The notes: a model not told the origin generated them from the letters alone. 50,513 nt of DNA from Pseudomonadota bacterium (GCA_003962985.1 RXKA01000038.1:1-50513), one strand, 5' to 3'; positions 34,941 through 43,960 are shown, counted from the first letter of the stretch. Numbers and translations are program-made.

Positions 34941-35429
34941 TTATTCTGATGAAATCAAAGCATCTTTTGTTGCTTCAATAGTAGTGAATGGATCTTCCAA
35001 CCCTAGGAATTGATGAAAATATAGCAAACTTGATGTTGCGCAAAAATAGTATGCTTCTTTGTTATATTTACCAGCTTCCAACAGCATAAATTTTTTCTTG
35101 TACTGATGAATATAACGTTTGAGTTGTTTCTCAATTTCATCTTTGAAACTAAAAATATCAACCTTTTGCACACTATCCAATAATTTTACTTTTTTTCCAA
35201 TATAATCATCAGCTGACATGATAACTGTTTTGGAAAAATCAATACATTTATTTTTGTTCTCACTATTTTTAGTTAAACGAATAATTTTATCTTTTGCTTT
35301 CTTCTTGATCTTATATTCAGCTACACCCTCATTAGACCTTAATGGGATAGCAAATTTATTACCATCAATTTCCAATAATATAACTATATATGGACGAATA
35401 TTGTTTTTCAATATTTGCTTACAATGCAT
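34941..35429 (-). CDS. uncharacterised protein, possible type III toxin (ToxN/TenpN/AbiQ-like)
   Basis: A 162-residue, lysine-rich protein. The segment RPYIVILLEIDGNKFAIPLRSNEG followed by IDFSKTVIMSADDYIGKK..LLDSVQ and EKQLKRYIHQYKKK recalls ToxN/TenpN endoribonucleases, where 'VLEI-G-KY-PL-S' opens the fold. The match is from memory and weak. No tandem RNA repeats (the type III antitoxin) are seen upstream; only about 20 nt separate it from the terminator of the preceding lipoprotein gene. GGTGA precedes the ATG. Alternatively it is an unrelated small nuclease or orphan. Confidence 0.4.
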   Translation of the reverse strand: MHCKQILKNNIRPYIVILLEIDGNKFAIPLRSNEGVAEYKIKKKAKDKIIRLTKNSENKNKCIDFSKTVIMSADDYIGKKVKLLDSVQKVDIFSFKDEIEKQLKRYIHQYKKKFMLLEAGKYNKEAYYFCATSSLLYFHQFLGLEDPFTTIEATKDALISSE

Positions 35430-35447
35430 AATATCACCATAAAAAGA

Positions 35448-35471
35448 AAACCATAGTTTTCACTATGGTTT
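35448..35471 (-). terminator. terminator of the large lipoprotein gene
   Basis: AAACCATAG (35448-35456) / CTATGGTTT (35463-35471), 9-bp perfect stem, 6-nt loop, followed on the minus strand by TCTTTTT. It lies 10 nt after the stop codon of the gene ending at 35481. Confidence 0.8.
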
Positions 35472-35480
35472 CTACTGGTT

Positions 35481-37658
35481 TTATTGACCGCTATAACCGT
35501 TACTAATTGTATTTAGTTTTAATGGCGCTGATCTAGTTACAATACCTTTACCGTCGTTTCCGCCTGTTGAAAGTATGCCGTAACTATTATTGGTTTTCAA
35601 ATTTTGAGCAACATTAACTAAGTAACTATTTTTATCAATTGAACAACTAGTCATATCAAATTTAACTAAAACATTAAAGTTCCAATCAACAATACTACCA
35701 TTCTGCATACTTGAATAATAAGGAGAGAATAACTGTCCATTAATCCATGTTGGTGAACCATAGCGCGTTAAATTAGCTTGCTGTGGAACATCCACGTATT
35801 GATTAGGAGTTTGGTTTTTAACCCCACAAGCAACACTCCAATTTTCACCATAAGTTAAACCAACATTAGCCGCAAAAGCAAATTTAGATTCATCAGCAGT
35901 TACCGCAGTTAAAATTAATCCACCGCGAGTACCACCATATACAGGTTTAGTCATTGCACTATTTGGGTCTAAATAGAATTTACTAACTAAAGTTGCACTA
36001 GGTGTATCATTAGTATCATTGTTCATACGGTATACATAACACCAATTTGGATCTTGATTAGTAAGTTCTGTTTTTACATGATCAGCAAAGTAGCAAACTG
36101 AGTAATAAAATTTACCATTACCACCTAAAGCGTATGCTGATACCATTGTTCTATCATTGCTATCTCTTATAATACTTTTCGTAAATGGTGCAATCAGACG
36201 TGATTCACTTGTATAGTAAACCCCATTTACTTTGTACAATTCACGATAAAAACCGTCTTCATATATATATTTACCACTATCCGACAACGCAAGTGCTGCA
36301 CCTACGTAATCAAATCCATGTAGTTTTCCATACGGGTCTGTTGAGTCACCAATTTGCGTAGGATCACGATTGTCAGTTGCTAAACGGTTGTAAATAGGCG
36401 TAGCAAGGGTATTATTTGCGCTATTATAAGTCATACTGATACCGTATCTACTAGCACCATATTCTTCACCCCAAATCCACGTATCGCCGTTTTTGTTATA
36501 CACTGGTTGCATAGAGCCACCTTTAAGATTATACCCATCACCAAAGAATTGTGTACCTAAAGAGAAGTCATAAGTTGAACTACCTAGTGGGCTTACAAAG
36601 TACGTACCCCATACATAATCATACATTGAGATGTTTTGATTACTAAGTTTTAAATTCTGTTCACGCACATACAATACAGGTGAACCATCACCATTATCAT
36701 GACAAGAGGTTTGAATGTCAACATGTTCCTCGGTGCGGTTATCATAGCTATCTGGTACTGCTTTAAAAATAAAATTTGATTTATATTGCTTAACTATACC
36801 ACTTTGTTTATTACACACATTTTTACTATTTGTTGAAAAATAAAAAGCCTGAACTTGATTTTTGTATCGGTATTTATAAGCGCCATAATATTTTGGATAA
36901 TCTTCATTTACATCATAACCATTACCAACTACTTTATACGCATAATCAAAGCTAAATTTTAATAAATCACTTTCACTAAAATTAGTACCTTGAAATTCAG
37001 CATTGTAACGAACAATACATGATTGATTAGGGGCTAAAGCTATTGGTTTAACTTTGTCGCCGCCATCAATACCGTTATCTGGATTATATTCATAACAGAA
37101 TGGTAAACCTGTTTTATTTACATAGTCGTTACGATTATTTAAACCATTTACATGATCGTATATAACGCTAGGATAGTTAGCAACCATGCCACCAAAACCA
37201 TGTAAAGAACCAGACCAAACGTGTGTGGCTGGATTACGATCTGAATATTCTGCCTTAATTCCATCTTTGCTAAATACTTGTTCAGATTCAAAGCGCTCAG
37301 TAAGCAAATTACCACGTACAAGTGTTTTACCATTGTATTCAAAAATATACCCTAATTCACACTCTTCTGGTGTTTGGATGAATTCGATTGATTCAGTATT
37401 AGGATTTGTAATTTTTAAATACCAGAATTGATGACCACCAACTTTTAAATTTGGAATACCTTGCACCATCGCACCGTTGCTATCTTCTACATATTGCTCG
37501 AATTTAATTGGCTGTAAATCCAAATGTCGTTGAGTAGCATCAGGATTAGTTGTTGGAGTAGGATAAGGATCATCACCACCATTAGAAGAGCTACCACCAC
37601 CGCCATTACAAGCAACCACAAAACAACTAGCTAGCACTACAGGGAATATTTTTTTCAT
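35481..37658 (-). CDS. large lipoprotein of unknown function
   Basis: A 725-residue lipoprotein. The signal MKKIFPVVLASCFVVAC ends in lipobox VVAC (Cys17), followed by a Gly/Ser spacer (NGGGGSSSNGGDD) and a Pro/Thr linker. The rest is beta-rich with many Tyr, Asn and Gly and several Cys that could form disulfides. No domain recognised. A ribosome site AGGAG precedes the ATG. It is divergent from the XRE regulator across a 148-nt region with two palindromic sites, so it is a likely target of that regulator. Confidence 0.75.
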   Translation of the reverse strand: MKKIFPVVLASCFVVACNGGGGSSSNGGDDPYPTPTTNPDATQRHLDLQPIKFEQYVEDSNGAMVQGIPNLKVGGHQFWYLKITNPNTESIEFIQTPEECELGYIFEYNGKTLVRGNLLTERFESEQVFSKDGIKAEYSDRNPATHVWSGSLHGFGGMVANYPSVIYDHVNGLNNRNDYVNKTGLPFCYEYNPDNGIDGGDKVKPIALAPNQSCIVRYNAEFQGTNFSESDLLKFSFDYAYKVVGNGYDVNEDYPKYYGAYKYRYKNQVQAFYFSTNSKNVCNKQSGIVKQYKSNFIFKAVPDSYDNRTEEHVDIQTSCHDNGDGSPVLYVREQNLKLSNQNISMYDYVWGTYFVSPLGSSTYDFSLGTQFFGDGYNLKGGSMQPVYNKNGDTWIWGEEYGASRYGISMTYNSANNTLATPIYNRLATDNRDPTQIGDSTDPYGKLHGFDYVGAALALSDSGKYIYEDGFYRELYKVNGVYYTSESRLIAPFTKSIIRDSNDRTMVSAYALGGNGKFYYSVCYFADHVKTELTNQDPNWCYVYRMNNDTNDTPSATLVSKFYLDPNSAMTKPVYGGTRGGLILTAVTADESKFAFAANVGLTYGENWSVACGVKNQTPNQYVDVPQQANLTRYGSPTWINGQLFSPYYSSMQNGSIVDWNFNVLVKFDMTSCSIDKNSYLVNVAQNLKTNNSYGILSTGGNDGKGIVTRSAPLKLNTISNGYSGQ

Positions 37659-37718
37659 TTTAACTCCTATTACGAATTACTATAATTTGGTTTTTATTTA
37701 TAATCTTTTTACATTATC

Positions 37719-37753
37719 AACACTACTGTGTTATTTTATCATACAACAGTGTG
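37719..37753. promoter_or_regulatory. two palindromic operators between the large lipoprotein and XRE genes
   Basis: CATACA-AC-AGTGTG (37740-37753) fits the CAYACT-NN-AGTRTG palindrome with one mismatch. A second, AACACT-AC-TGTGTT (37719-37732), is centred 21 bp away, two helical turns. They lie in the divergent promoter region and are good candidates for autoregulation by the small XRE protein. Confidence 0.5.
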
Positions 37754-37806
37754 ATACAAGAAATAATTATTTATGTTAAATTGCAAGTTTTACAAGGAGT
37801 AAGGGC

Positions 37807-38064
37807 ATGAAAAATTTGAATCCACTTTTTGTGGACTTGGGGAAATTAATCCGGGATAAGAGGGTTGCTGCCAACTTATCCCAAGATGAATTAGCGTGGC
37901 GCTGTTCATTACACCTAAATGCAATCTGGAAAATTGAAAAGGCTAAAAGCGAAATCAAACTATCAACTCTAATTAAAATATTTCGTGAATTAAAATTATC
38001 ATTTGTAGTGATTGAGCACCTTTTAGAAAAACATACCACGCAGGAATTAAGTTTAGAAATGTAA
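37807..38064 (+). CDS. small XRE-family transcriptional regulator
   Basis: An 85-residue protein that is nearly all one Cro/C1-type HTH: LGKLIRDKRVAANLSQDELAWRCSLHLNAIWKIEKAKSEIKLSTLIKIFRELKLSF. There is no effector domain. AAGGAG stands 9 nt before the ATG. It faces the large lipoprotein gene across two palindromes, and the same palindrome lies at other lipoprotein promoters nearby, which suggests a local regulon. It could also be an orphan HipB/HigA-like antitoxin. Confidence 0.85.
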   Translation: MKNLNPLFVDLGKLIRDKRVAANLSQDELAWRCSLHLNAIWKIEKAKSEIKLSTLIKIFRELKLSFVVIEHLLEKHTTQELSLEM

Positions 38065-38087
38065 TTGCGTACATCACTAAACTTAAT
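38046..38087 (+). terminator. long inverted repeat ending the XRE gene
   Basis: ATTAAGTTTAG (38046-38056) / CTAAACTTAAT (38077-38087), with an inner ATGTA / TACAT stem, followed on the plus strand by ATTTATATTTT. It overlaps the 3' ends of the two convergent genes and probably acts as terminator for the XRE gene. Confidence 0.55.
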
Positions 38088-39120
38088 ATTTATATTTTAC
38101 TAATGTAAATGGTGGTGTAAGAAATCCATCCTGCGCCACCTGTGCATTAGCAAATAAATAGCCACTCCCATGAGTAATTGACATACAAACACCAGCTATA
38201 CCATCATGAGATAATGATGTCCATGGTGTAGCACTAGTTGCATCCAATCTGATTTGTTGAACTGGATTGCTTAGAACACTACCACAAGTATACAAATAAT
38301 CACCCTGAATCGTAAAATCATAAGGTGAAGAAGCACTACTTACCCAATCTTGTAAATCAGTTCCCAATAAAGATGATTTAACAAAACTTCCTGAGATAGA
38401 ATAATATGAGTAACGTTTTCCAAGTATATTTATTTCTGAAACATCAGATGATTTAAACCCTTGGCTAACTGCACTAATCGTAACAGCACCACCATCAGGA
38501 GATACACTCATAGCAGATTCGCTATAAATATTATATGGCGTTGCAAACCAATATAACTTACCACCATAATAATTAAAACCACCTACGCTACTTCTTGGTT
38601 CAATAGGCTTTTCAACATAATTACTACCATCAAAGTAATTCTCATAAATCTTACTAGCTTTGGTAACAGCACGACTAGCCATATTAATGGTATAAATAAA
38701 ATTAGGATGTGGGAGAGATGTATTATTATCAACTCCAAATACATAAAGATTGCCATTTGAATCACTGGTAACCTTTGACACGCTAACATCAGCCAAACCC
38801 GTCACAGTAGTACAACTCCATGGAGTAGTACTGGAAGCATCAGCTCCAATAGAGCATAATTGTGTTGTACCATACAGCAAATTATTAAGCAAATAAACTG
38901 AATTAGTAGCTTTATCATAAAATATAGGTAGCGCTGCAAATACTTGATTTGCAAACGGTGCTCCAACTTGTACCCATTTACCATTAGTATTTGGCGTTGG
39001 TGTAGGCGCTGGTGTTGGATCACCACCATTATTTGATGGTGAAGAACCGCCTCCACTATTACAAGCAACCAAAGCCGTTGCACCTAATAGAGCCATTAAT
39101 AATACTGATATCTTTTTCAT
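38083..39120 (-). CDS. lipoprotein, MKKISVLLM signal family, possible beta-propeller
   Basis: A 345-residue lipoprotein with the signal MKKISVLLMALLGATALVAC (Cys20), then a Gly/Ser and Pro-Thr linker. The mature part has recurring motifs such as YDKATNSVYLLNN, SDSNGNLYVFGV, YGGKLYWFAT and GDYLYTCG, which resemble blades of a beta-propeller/Kelch-like repeat. The signal is almost the same as that of two neighbours, but the mature part is not. Second gene of the unit starting at 40174; its upstream AAGGTGT leader is shared with the gene at 41549. Function unknown. Confidence 0.7.
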   Translation of the reverse strand: MKKISVLLMALLGATALVACNSGGGSSPSNNGGDPTPAPTPTPNTNGKWVQVGAPFANQVFAALPIFYDKATNSVYLLNNLLYGTTQLCSIGADASSTTPWSCTTVTGLADVSVSKVTSDSNGNLYVFGVDNNTSLPHPNFIYTINMASRAVTKASKIYENYFDGSNYVEKPIEPRSSVGGFNYYGGKLYWFATPYNIYSESAMSVSPDGGAVTISAVSQGFKSSDVSEINILGKRYSYYSISGSFVKSSLLGTDLQDWVSSASSPYDFTIQGDYLYTCGSVLSNPVQQIRLDATSATPWTSLSHDGIAGVCMSITHGSGYLFANAQVAQDGFLTPPFTLVKYKY

Positions 39121-39159
39121 CTACACACCTTACTAGAATTTCATTGATTAACCTAATCC

Positions 39160-39187
39160 AGCTAATAGCTCGTCAAAACTATCAGCT
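39160..39187 (-). repeat. hairpin AGCTAATAG / CTATCAGCT between two lipoprotein genes
   Basis: 9-bp stem with one G-T pair. A related hairpin lies at 41924-41952 in the same place, after a paralogous lipoprotein. With no T run, it may be an intercistronic processing site or weak terminator. Confidence 0.5.
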
Positions 39188-39211
39188 GTTATTGAACTAA
39201 AATTATTAACC

Positions 39212-40174
39212 TTATCGCGCTAAACCGATTGCTTTCATAGCTGACTTATTAGCCGACTGACCTTGATATAAAGGATAAGGCAAGGTTTGCGATGAGCTAA
39301 TATAAGTTAATCTTTCTGTTGCAATTAAGCCTGATGCCAATTGTGCTCCAGCACAATCATCCCACTGATAAAAACTAACGTTAGCAGAGAATGTATTATT
39401 CTTCCACATAGCATTAAAGTAATGACCATCCGAAGGTAATGGTGCGGTATTAACTGGTGGTGAAGGATAACAGCCATCTAAAGGATTACAAGAATAATTA
39501 CCATTACTAGTAATAACCACTGTTGAGCCAGCTATAGCCTCTTTATAATGCATCCCAGAACAACTAGTTGGTAAATTATCATCAGGAACAACATAGGTAG
39601 TATTATTGGCATAAGTACCATATGGTAATTGTACCTCGGTTGGTTGTTGATAATTATTAATCACATGAATCACAAAGTCAGGATCACCACCACCAACAAT
39701 AGTACCTATTACTTCATACTTACCAGCTGGTGCACCATTTGGTGAAATTGTCAAAGTACATAAATAATTACCATTTGCATCTGGGAATCGGCATTGATTT
39801 GCAGGTAGACCTGCGGATGTTGTACTGGTAAATTCAGGTTTCGGATTGCTATCTGGTTTAATTGTAAAATTCATGGTAAATGGTGTCGTTACTCCATTAC
39901 TTTCTACATAAAATGATATTTCATAACTATCTTTGTTTGAGATATACAAATCAGTAAATCCTGACAAAACAGGCGACTCTACAGCGCTACCTAAGTTAGT
40001 ATTACCCAATTGTCTTGGTAAAGCTGCAAGAGGAATAGTTTTATTATATGAAGATGCAGCGTTTGGCGCGCCAACACCTGAAGAACCACCACCATTACCG
40101 CTGCTGCCACTACCACAAGCAACCAAAGCAGTCGCCCCAAATAGACTCATTAATAATACTGATATTTTTTTCAT
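39212..40174 (-). CDS. lipoprotein, MKKISVLLM signal family, Cys-rich
   Basis: A 320-residue lipoprotein. The start at 40174 has AAGGAG 7 nt upstream; the longer frame begins inside that ribosome site. Signal MKKISVLLMSLFGATALVAC (Cys20) then a Gly/Ser-rich spacer. The mature part has an Ig-like N-terminal portion (YISNKDSYEISFYVESNGVTTPFTMNF) and a Cys-rich C-terminal part (SCSGMH, YSCNPLDGCYP, WDDCAGA), presumably disulfide-bonded. Its upstream 35 bases are nearly the same as those of the gene at 41984. First gene of the unit driven by the promoter block at 40461-40849. Confidence 0.7.
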   Translation of the reverse strand: MKKISVLLMSLFGATALVACGSGSSGNGGGSSGVGAPNAASSYNKTIPLAALPRQLGNTNLGSAVESPVLSGFTDLYISNKDSYEISFYVESNGVTTPFTMNFTIKPDSNPKPEFTSTTSAGLPANQCRFPDANGNYLCTLTISPNGAPAGKYEVIGTIVGGGDPDFVIHVINNYQQPTEVQLPYGTYANNTTYVVPDDNLPTSCSGMHYKEAIAGSTVVITSNGNYSCNPLDGCYPSPPVNTAPLPSDGHYFNAMWKNNTFSANVSFYQWDDCAGAQLASGLIATERLTYISSSQTLPYPLYQGQSANKSAMKAIGLAR

Positions 40175-40480
40175 ACAAGACTCCTTCTCCATTTTAAATT
40201 ATTTAATTGCTTCAAATTATCACGAATATCAATCAATAGATAAACTACGAATGCGACTATAACGACACCAACTACACCACAAATTCTCCAGCTGATTACA
40301 AATTTGTTGACCGACCATCAATGGTTTTCATTAAAACAATTGTAATTATTCTGGATTAAATTCAAATATAAGTAAGATTAGATTCAGCATGTTGACTCTA
40401 AAATAATGAATATTTAATAAGATAATTTGTCACATGGATAATAAATTGTTAGACTTGAATTTTTATTTCGCATAGTCGTA

Positions 40481-40509
40481 ATTATATCATTTCATCCCAC
40501 AACAGTATG
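40481..40509 (-). promoter_or_regulatory. promoter/operator in duplicated block, copy 1
   Basis: Minus strand CATACT (40504-40509), 17-nt spacer, TATAAT (40481-40486). The palindrome CCCACA-AC-AGTATG (40496-40509) overlaps the -35, and a second, CATACA-AC-AATGTT (40519-40532), lies 23 bp upstream. CATACT is a poor -35, so an activator or an alternative sigma factor may be needed. Confidence 0.5.
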
Positions 40510-40821
40510 AATTACAATCATACAACAATGTTAATTAATTACAACAAGTAGAATAAATTTAGCCAACGTAGTAGTCAAAGTTTAGGATATGTATTAAGTG
40601 GTAATTAAGAATTTATTGAATAAACTAACAGCAAAATATCACAATTGATGCACAGTAACCTAATCATCAAATAAATTAAGTAATTCAAAATAATAGACAA
40701 CATTCAACTAAATTAAAATCTGATTAGTGAATGGAGTAACAGATCCTGATATGATAAAAAGAGGTCGCGAAAAAATGAGATGAGTTCCACTATAAAAGTG
40801 ATACAAAACACAACAAAAAAA

Positions 40822-40849
40822 GCCTGATGTTAAATACAACACATCAGGC
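40822..40849 (-). terminator. terminator of the 41984-40887 operon
   Basis: GCCTGATG (40822-40829) / CATCAGGC (40842-40849), 8-bp GC-rich stem, followed on the minus strand by TTTTTTTGTTG. It lies 38 nt after the stop of the gene at 40887. Confidence 0.85.
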
Positions 40850-40886
40850 AAGGAATACATTTCAAATCTAATTAATATCTGCTAGA

Positions 40887-41549
40887 TTAACCGCCTGTCG
40901 CGGTTGAAATAACCATCTGGGCATCTGGAGTTGTCATATCCTTTGTATTCCATTTATAAGTACCGATTAATCCCCAATATGGTTTACTATCAGAATTGGT
41001 TGATATAACTTTTCCATCTGTTTTGATACTCAGCTTACCATTATAAGCATGATTACCATACATCTCTAATGCATAACGGTCTGCTTTAGTTTTGCTATTA
41101 ATTATAATTTGCTTAGATTTGACATCATACTTAAAATCAACTGGAATATAAAAACCATCACCTTGCGCAGAACCAATTGTGGCATTAAATTCCTTCTCTT
41201 GAATTATATTACCAGTATATTTTAAAGTTAGGTGACCTTTGCATTCACCCAAATATTTACTGCTTATAATATGTTTTCCATTCTTAGCATCAAGAGCTAC
41301 TACATCATTAAACTCTTTCTCACAACCAGCTAATAATTTTTTTAAATCTTGCTCTGGTATAGGTTTATTTTTAACTTTGGACTCGTTTTTAAAGGCTAAA
41401 AAATATCCACCCACGACATCAGTATCAACATCAACCTGATATTGACCAGTACGACTAATTTGTACCTGATTATCATAATTTTGTGGTGCGTAACAACCAG
41501 ATAAACTGGTAACAAGCAGAGCAACTATTAAACTATAACGTTTTTTCAT
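40887..41549 (-). CDS. lipoprotein of unknown function
   Basis: A 220-residue lipoprotein with lipobox LSGC (Cys19). The mature part is beta-rich and polar (GQYQVDVDTDVVGGYFLAFKN; KYLGECKGHLTLKYTGNIIQEKEF; YGNHAYNGKLSIKTDGKV) with two cysteines that may pair. Its ATG overlaps the stop of the 110-residue lipoprotein gene by one base (TAATG), so they are coupled. No family recognised. A terminator follows. Confidence 0.65.
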   Translation of the reverse strand: MKKRYSLIVALLVTSLSGCYAPQNYDNQVQISRTGQYQVDVDTDVVGGYFLAFKNESKVKNKPIPEQDLKKLLAGCEKEFNDVVALDAKNGKHIISSKYLGECKGHLTLKYTGNIIQEKEFNATIGSAQGDGFYIPVDFKYDVKSKQIIINSKTKADRYALEMYGNHAYNGKLSIKTDGKVISTNSDSKPYWGLIGTYKWNTKDMTTPDAQMVISTATGG

Positions 41550-41881
41550 TATTTTTGCTCCCCTGTAACTTTTTTAAAGCTAATTTTATTATCAAATAAT
41601 CCATTAGTAGATAACTCTGACTTCTGTTCATCTAAAATGAAAGTTGTCCCATCAACTATTAAATTATCACCTTGAATTGTCACTACAATGGTATTTGATT
41701 CGCCACTAGCTTGCAATAACAAACCACTCTCCGATTTACTTACCGTAAATGATGTATTTGCATCATTTATATCTTGCCATGTTCCAACAAATTTACTTTC
41801 TGTACTTTTACCACATGAAGTAAGAAAAATCATTATACCCACAAGAATAATGACACTAACAAATATTGAAATTCTTTTCAT
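41549..41881 (-). CDS. small lipoprotein, lipocalin-like WxD repeat type
   Basis: A 110-residue lipoprotein with lipobox LTSC (Cys23). The mature part begins KFVGTWQDINDANTSFTVSKS.. and continues with GDNLIVDGTTFILDEQKSEL, the pattern of small beta-barrel 'GTW' lipocalin-like domains in lipoproteins. AAGGTGT precedes the ATG; this leader is shared with the gene at 38083. Coupled to the gene downstream. Function unknown. Confidence 0.6.
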   Translation of the reverse strand: MKRISIFVSVIILVGIMIFLTSCGKSTESKFVGTWQDINDANTSFTVSKSESGLLLQASGESNTIVVTIQGDNLIVDGTTFILDEQKSELSTNGLFDNKISFKKVTGEQK

Positions 41882-41923
41882 CCATACACCTTATTAAAAT
41901 TTCATTAATGAATTATTTAATAG

Positions 41924-41952
41924 AGCTAATAGTTCATCAAAAACTATTAGCT
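41924..41952 (-). repeat. hairpin AGCTAATAGTT / AACTATTAGCT between lipoprotein genes
   Basis: 11-bp perfect stem, 7-nt loop, 32 nt after the stop of the gene at 41984. Paralogous to the hairpin at 39160-39187. No strong T run on the minus strand. Confidence 0.55.
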
Positions 41953-41983
41953 ACCATTTATATAATGTATAAAATAATAGATC

Positions 41984-43378
41984 TTACTGATAAATACAAG
42001 TACTATTAGCTAAATTACAGCTAACCGCACCAAAAGTGTCAAAAGTTCCATAAATACCACCAGACGAATTTACAATTGTAGTATATGCAGGCAAGCTATA
42101 TGAATAAACTGATGGTTCGCTCGTAATAAATGAATGATTACCATTTACATTCTCATATTCAAAAGCTGTGCCAGCTGGAAAAACATCAATAATGATATTA
42201 AAATTATCATCTGTTGTATTAGAACGACTAAACCAATGAGCCGCAAGAGGTATTTGAATTGTTGAAATACTACCAAAAGCATTTACTTTGGAGAAATCAA
42301 CTAAAATATCTTCTGTTGCCAAACCTTGTTTTTGACCAGAAATGGTATCACCCGCCCACGCCATAAATGTATCTGGGCTAGTTAATGCATTTTCTGGAGA
42401 TGATCCTGACATCATGCCATAATAACCAATATTTTGATAACCAAACCCAAATCCTAAAAATTCATTATTTACCGCAGCAAAATTACCAGCTCCAATAAAA
42501 CCTGTTTTAGTATCCAAATCACGATTATTAGAGGTATAACCAACAGGGCTTGGATTTTGCCACTGATAGCGAATACGAATAAATCCATTACGAGTATTTA
42601 TATTATTGATTGGATAACCAAATGCCTCAATATTGATATCATATGTTGCAGAAGTGTTGTCAGAATAATTAATGGTCAGAGAATTATTAGAGGATGCAAC
42701 CTGAGTGCTATAAAGTTGCTTGGTTTGTGTAACGCTAGGAACCGTCGGAGAGATTGTAACACTACAATTGCCATTAGAAACAATAGCCTTACCAGTACAA
42801 TTATCATTAATAATTGAGAAACCTGAGGTTGGAGTTAAGCTGCTTATTGTCTTCGCACTTGGATTAGTATTAGTAAACTCTAACGTAGTTGTACCATAAA
42901 TATAATTTGTATTAATTCCAACTCCATCAATAGTTTGCCCAGCAACAATATCGTAATTAAAATTTGTTGTACCAGTAAATTTCTCATTATTGTAATAATA
43001 AGAATAATCAAGTAAATAAGATTTCTCGCCATTTCCAGTTGGCTTTAACAAAAAATTAGTACTACAATTATTAGAATCAGCAGAAATATTGACTGTGTTA
43101 CAATTAAGTGATTCTGCTACACCATTCAAGTTACCATCACTACTAAGTGAAGATAAACTCATAGTAAAACTCTCTATACCAGACATATTCGCAACTGCAT
43201 TAATCATAATTGGAAGATTAGCATTAATACCAGTTTTAATGTCATTCGGAGTAATATCTACCTTAACAGATGGTGAATCTGGCGTTGGTGTCGGTGTAGG
43301 TGTTGGATCACCACCATTACAAGCTACCAAAACCGTAGCCCCAACTATACTCATTAATAATACTGATATTTTTTTCAT
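41984..43378 (-). CDS. lipoprotein, MKKISVLLM signal family, Ig-like domains
   Basis: A 464-residue lipoprotein with the signal MKKISVLLMSIVGATVLVAC (Cys20) and a Thr-Pro linker. The mature part appears to have several beta-sandwich domains; one (TTTLEFTNTNPSAKTISSLTPTSGFSIINDNCTG..SNGNCSVTISPT) looks like the choice-of-anchor/DUF1573-like repeat seen in surface proteins. Ribosome site AAGGAG. Its upstream bases match those of the gene at 39212. It follows two small membrane-protein genes in the same direction. Function unknown. Confidence 0.7.
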   Translation of the reverse strand: MKKISVLLMSIVGATVLVACNGGDPTPTPTPTPDSPSVKVDITPNDIKTGINANLPIMINAVANMSGIESFTMSLSSLSSDGNLNGVAESLNCNTVNISADSNNCSTNFLLKPTGNGEKSYLLDYSYYYNNEKFTGTTNFNYDIVAGQTIDGVGINTNYIYGTTTLEFTNTNPSAKTISSLTPTSGFSIINDNCTGKAIVSNGNCSVTISPTVPSVTQTKQLYSTQVASSNNSLTINYSDNTSATYDINIEAFGYPINNINTRNGFIRIRYQWQNPSPVGYTSNNRDLDTKTGFIGAGNFAAVNNEFLGFGFGYQNIGYYGMMSGSSPENALTSPDTFMAWAGDTISGQKQGLATEDILVDFSKVNAFGSISTIQIPLAAHWFSRSNTTDDNFNIIIDVFPAGTAFEYENVNGNHSFITSEPSVYSYSLPAYTTIVNSSGGIYGTFDTFGAVSCNLANSTCIYQ

Positions 43379-43421
43379 ACAAGGCTCCTTCTCTATTTTA
43401 AATTATTAATTACTAAATTTT

Positions 43422-43805
43422 TTATTTGATATCCGCTGGTTTACCAGTAGCGCCAATAACTAATACGATTATATGTAGTATTGTTGGAATAAATGGAATT
43501 GAACTTAATACTGGTGTCAAATCAAATAGGAGTGCAATAATTGGAAATATAACAATCCATTTTTTACCAATCCAGCCACCACGCATAAAGGAAGCAATAC
43601 AAAGAATGATTAAACAAATAGCGTGTAGCAAGAAAGGAAAATGTGTAAACATTGAAGTACGTCCACCAGATGCCACATCAACCAAACCACCTGCCGCATT
43701 TGCCATTACTGAGTTTGAACCAAAGTATGGTAAAATATAAGTTAATAATGCTACTAAAATATATACCGTCAAAAAGCCACCAGAATTTTTCATTAATTTT
43801 TTCAT
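43422..43805 (-). CDS. small integral membrane protein
   Basis: A 127-residue protein with three to four hydrophobic segments (about 12-26, 57-75, 85-103, 105-120) and short polar loops, e.g. GLVDVASGGRTSMFTHFP. No family recognised. GGAAG precedes the ATG. It lies between the Pmp3-like gene and the lipoprotein gene at 41984, in one direction, so probably cotranscribed. Confidence 0.6.
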   Translation of the reverse strand: MKKLMKNSGGFLTVYILVALLTYILPYFGSNSVMANAAGGLVDVASGGRTSMFTHFPFLLHAICLIILCIASFMRGGWIGKKWIVIFPIIALLFDLTPVLSSIPFIPTILHIIVLVIGATGKPADIK

Positions 43806-43960
43806 ATTTTTCTTCCTAAATATTATAAGTATTTTAATTTAATTACGTATATAGTTAACTTATTGCCAATTGAGCACTTTTATTTAATAATAATTGAATA
43901 ATTACAGTTTATTATGAAATTTTATTGCTTATTTCATATTGAGCTAACTATATACTATAT

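Larger units (their letters stand above)
40461..40849. repeat. ~390-bp duplicated intergenic block, copy 1
   Basis: Aligns almost end to end with 44214-44603, with scattered substitutions and small indels. Contains, in minus-strand order, a terminator, about 300 nt of AT-rich sequence, a CATACT/TATAAT promoter and palindromic sites. No gene inside. Between this block and the ATG at 40174 another 290 nt of leader shows nothing I can name. Confidence 0.8.

Noticed and set aside
40175-40460. Search for a gene or structured RNA in the leader of the lipoprotein unit
   Set aside because: No frame of useful length with a ribosome site and no strong hairpin was found; it is plain AT-rich leader as far as I can see.
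43261-43320. Thr-Pro repeats in the lipoprotein linkers (also at 26820 and 39000) as tandem-repeat or CRISPR-like arrays
   Set aside because: These are short in-frame low-complexity linkers after the lipidated cysteine or a membrane helix, not regularly spaced repeats. No CRISPR array was seen anywhere.
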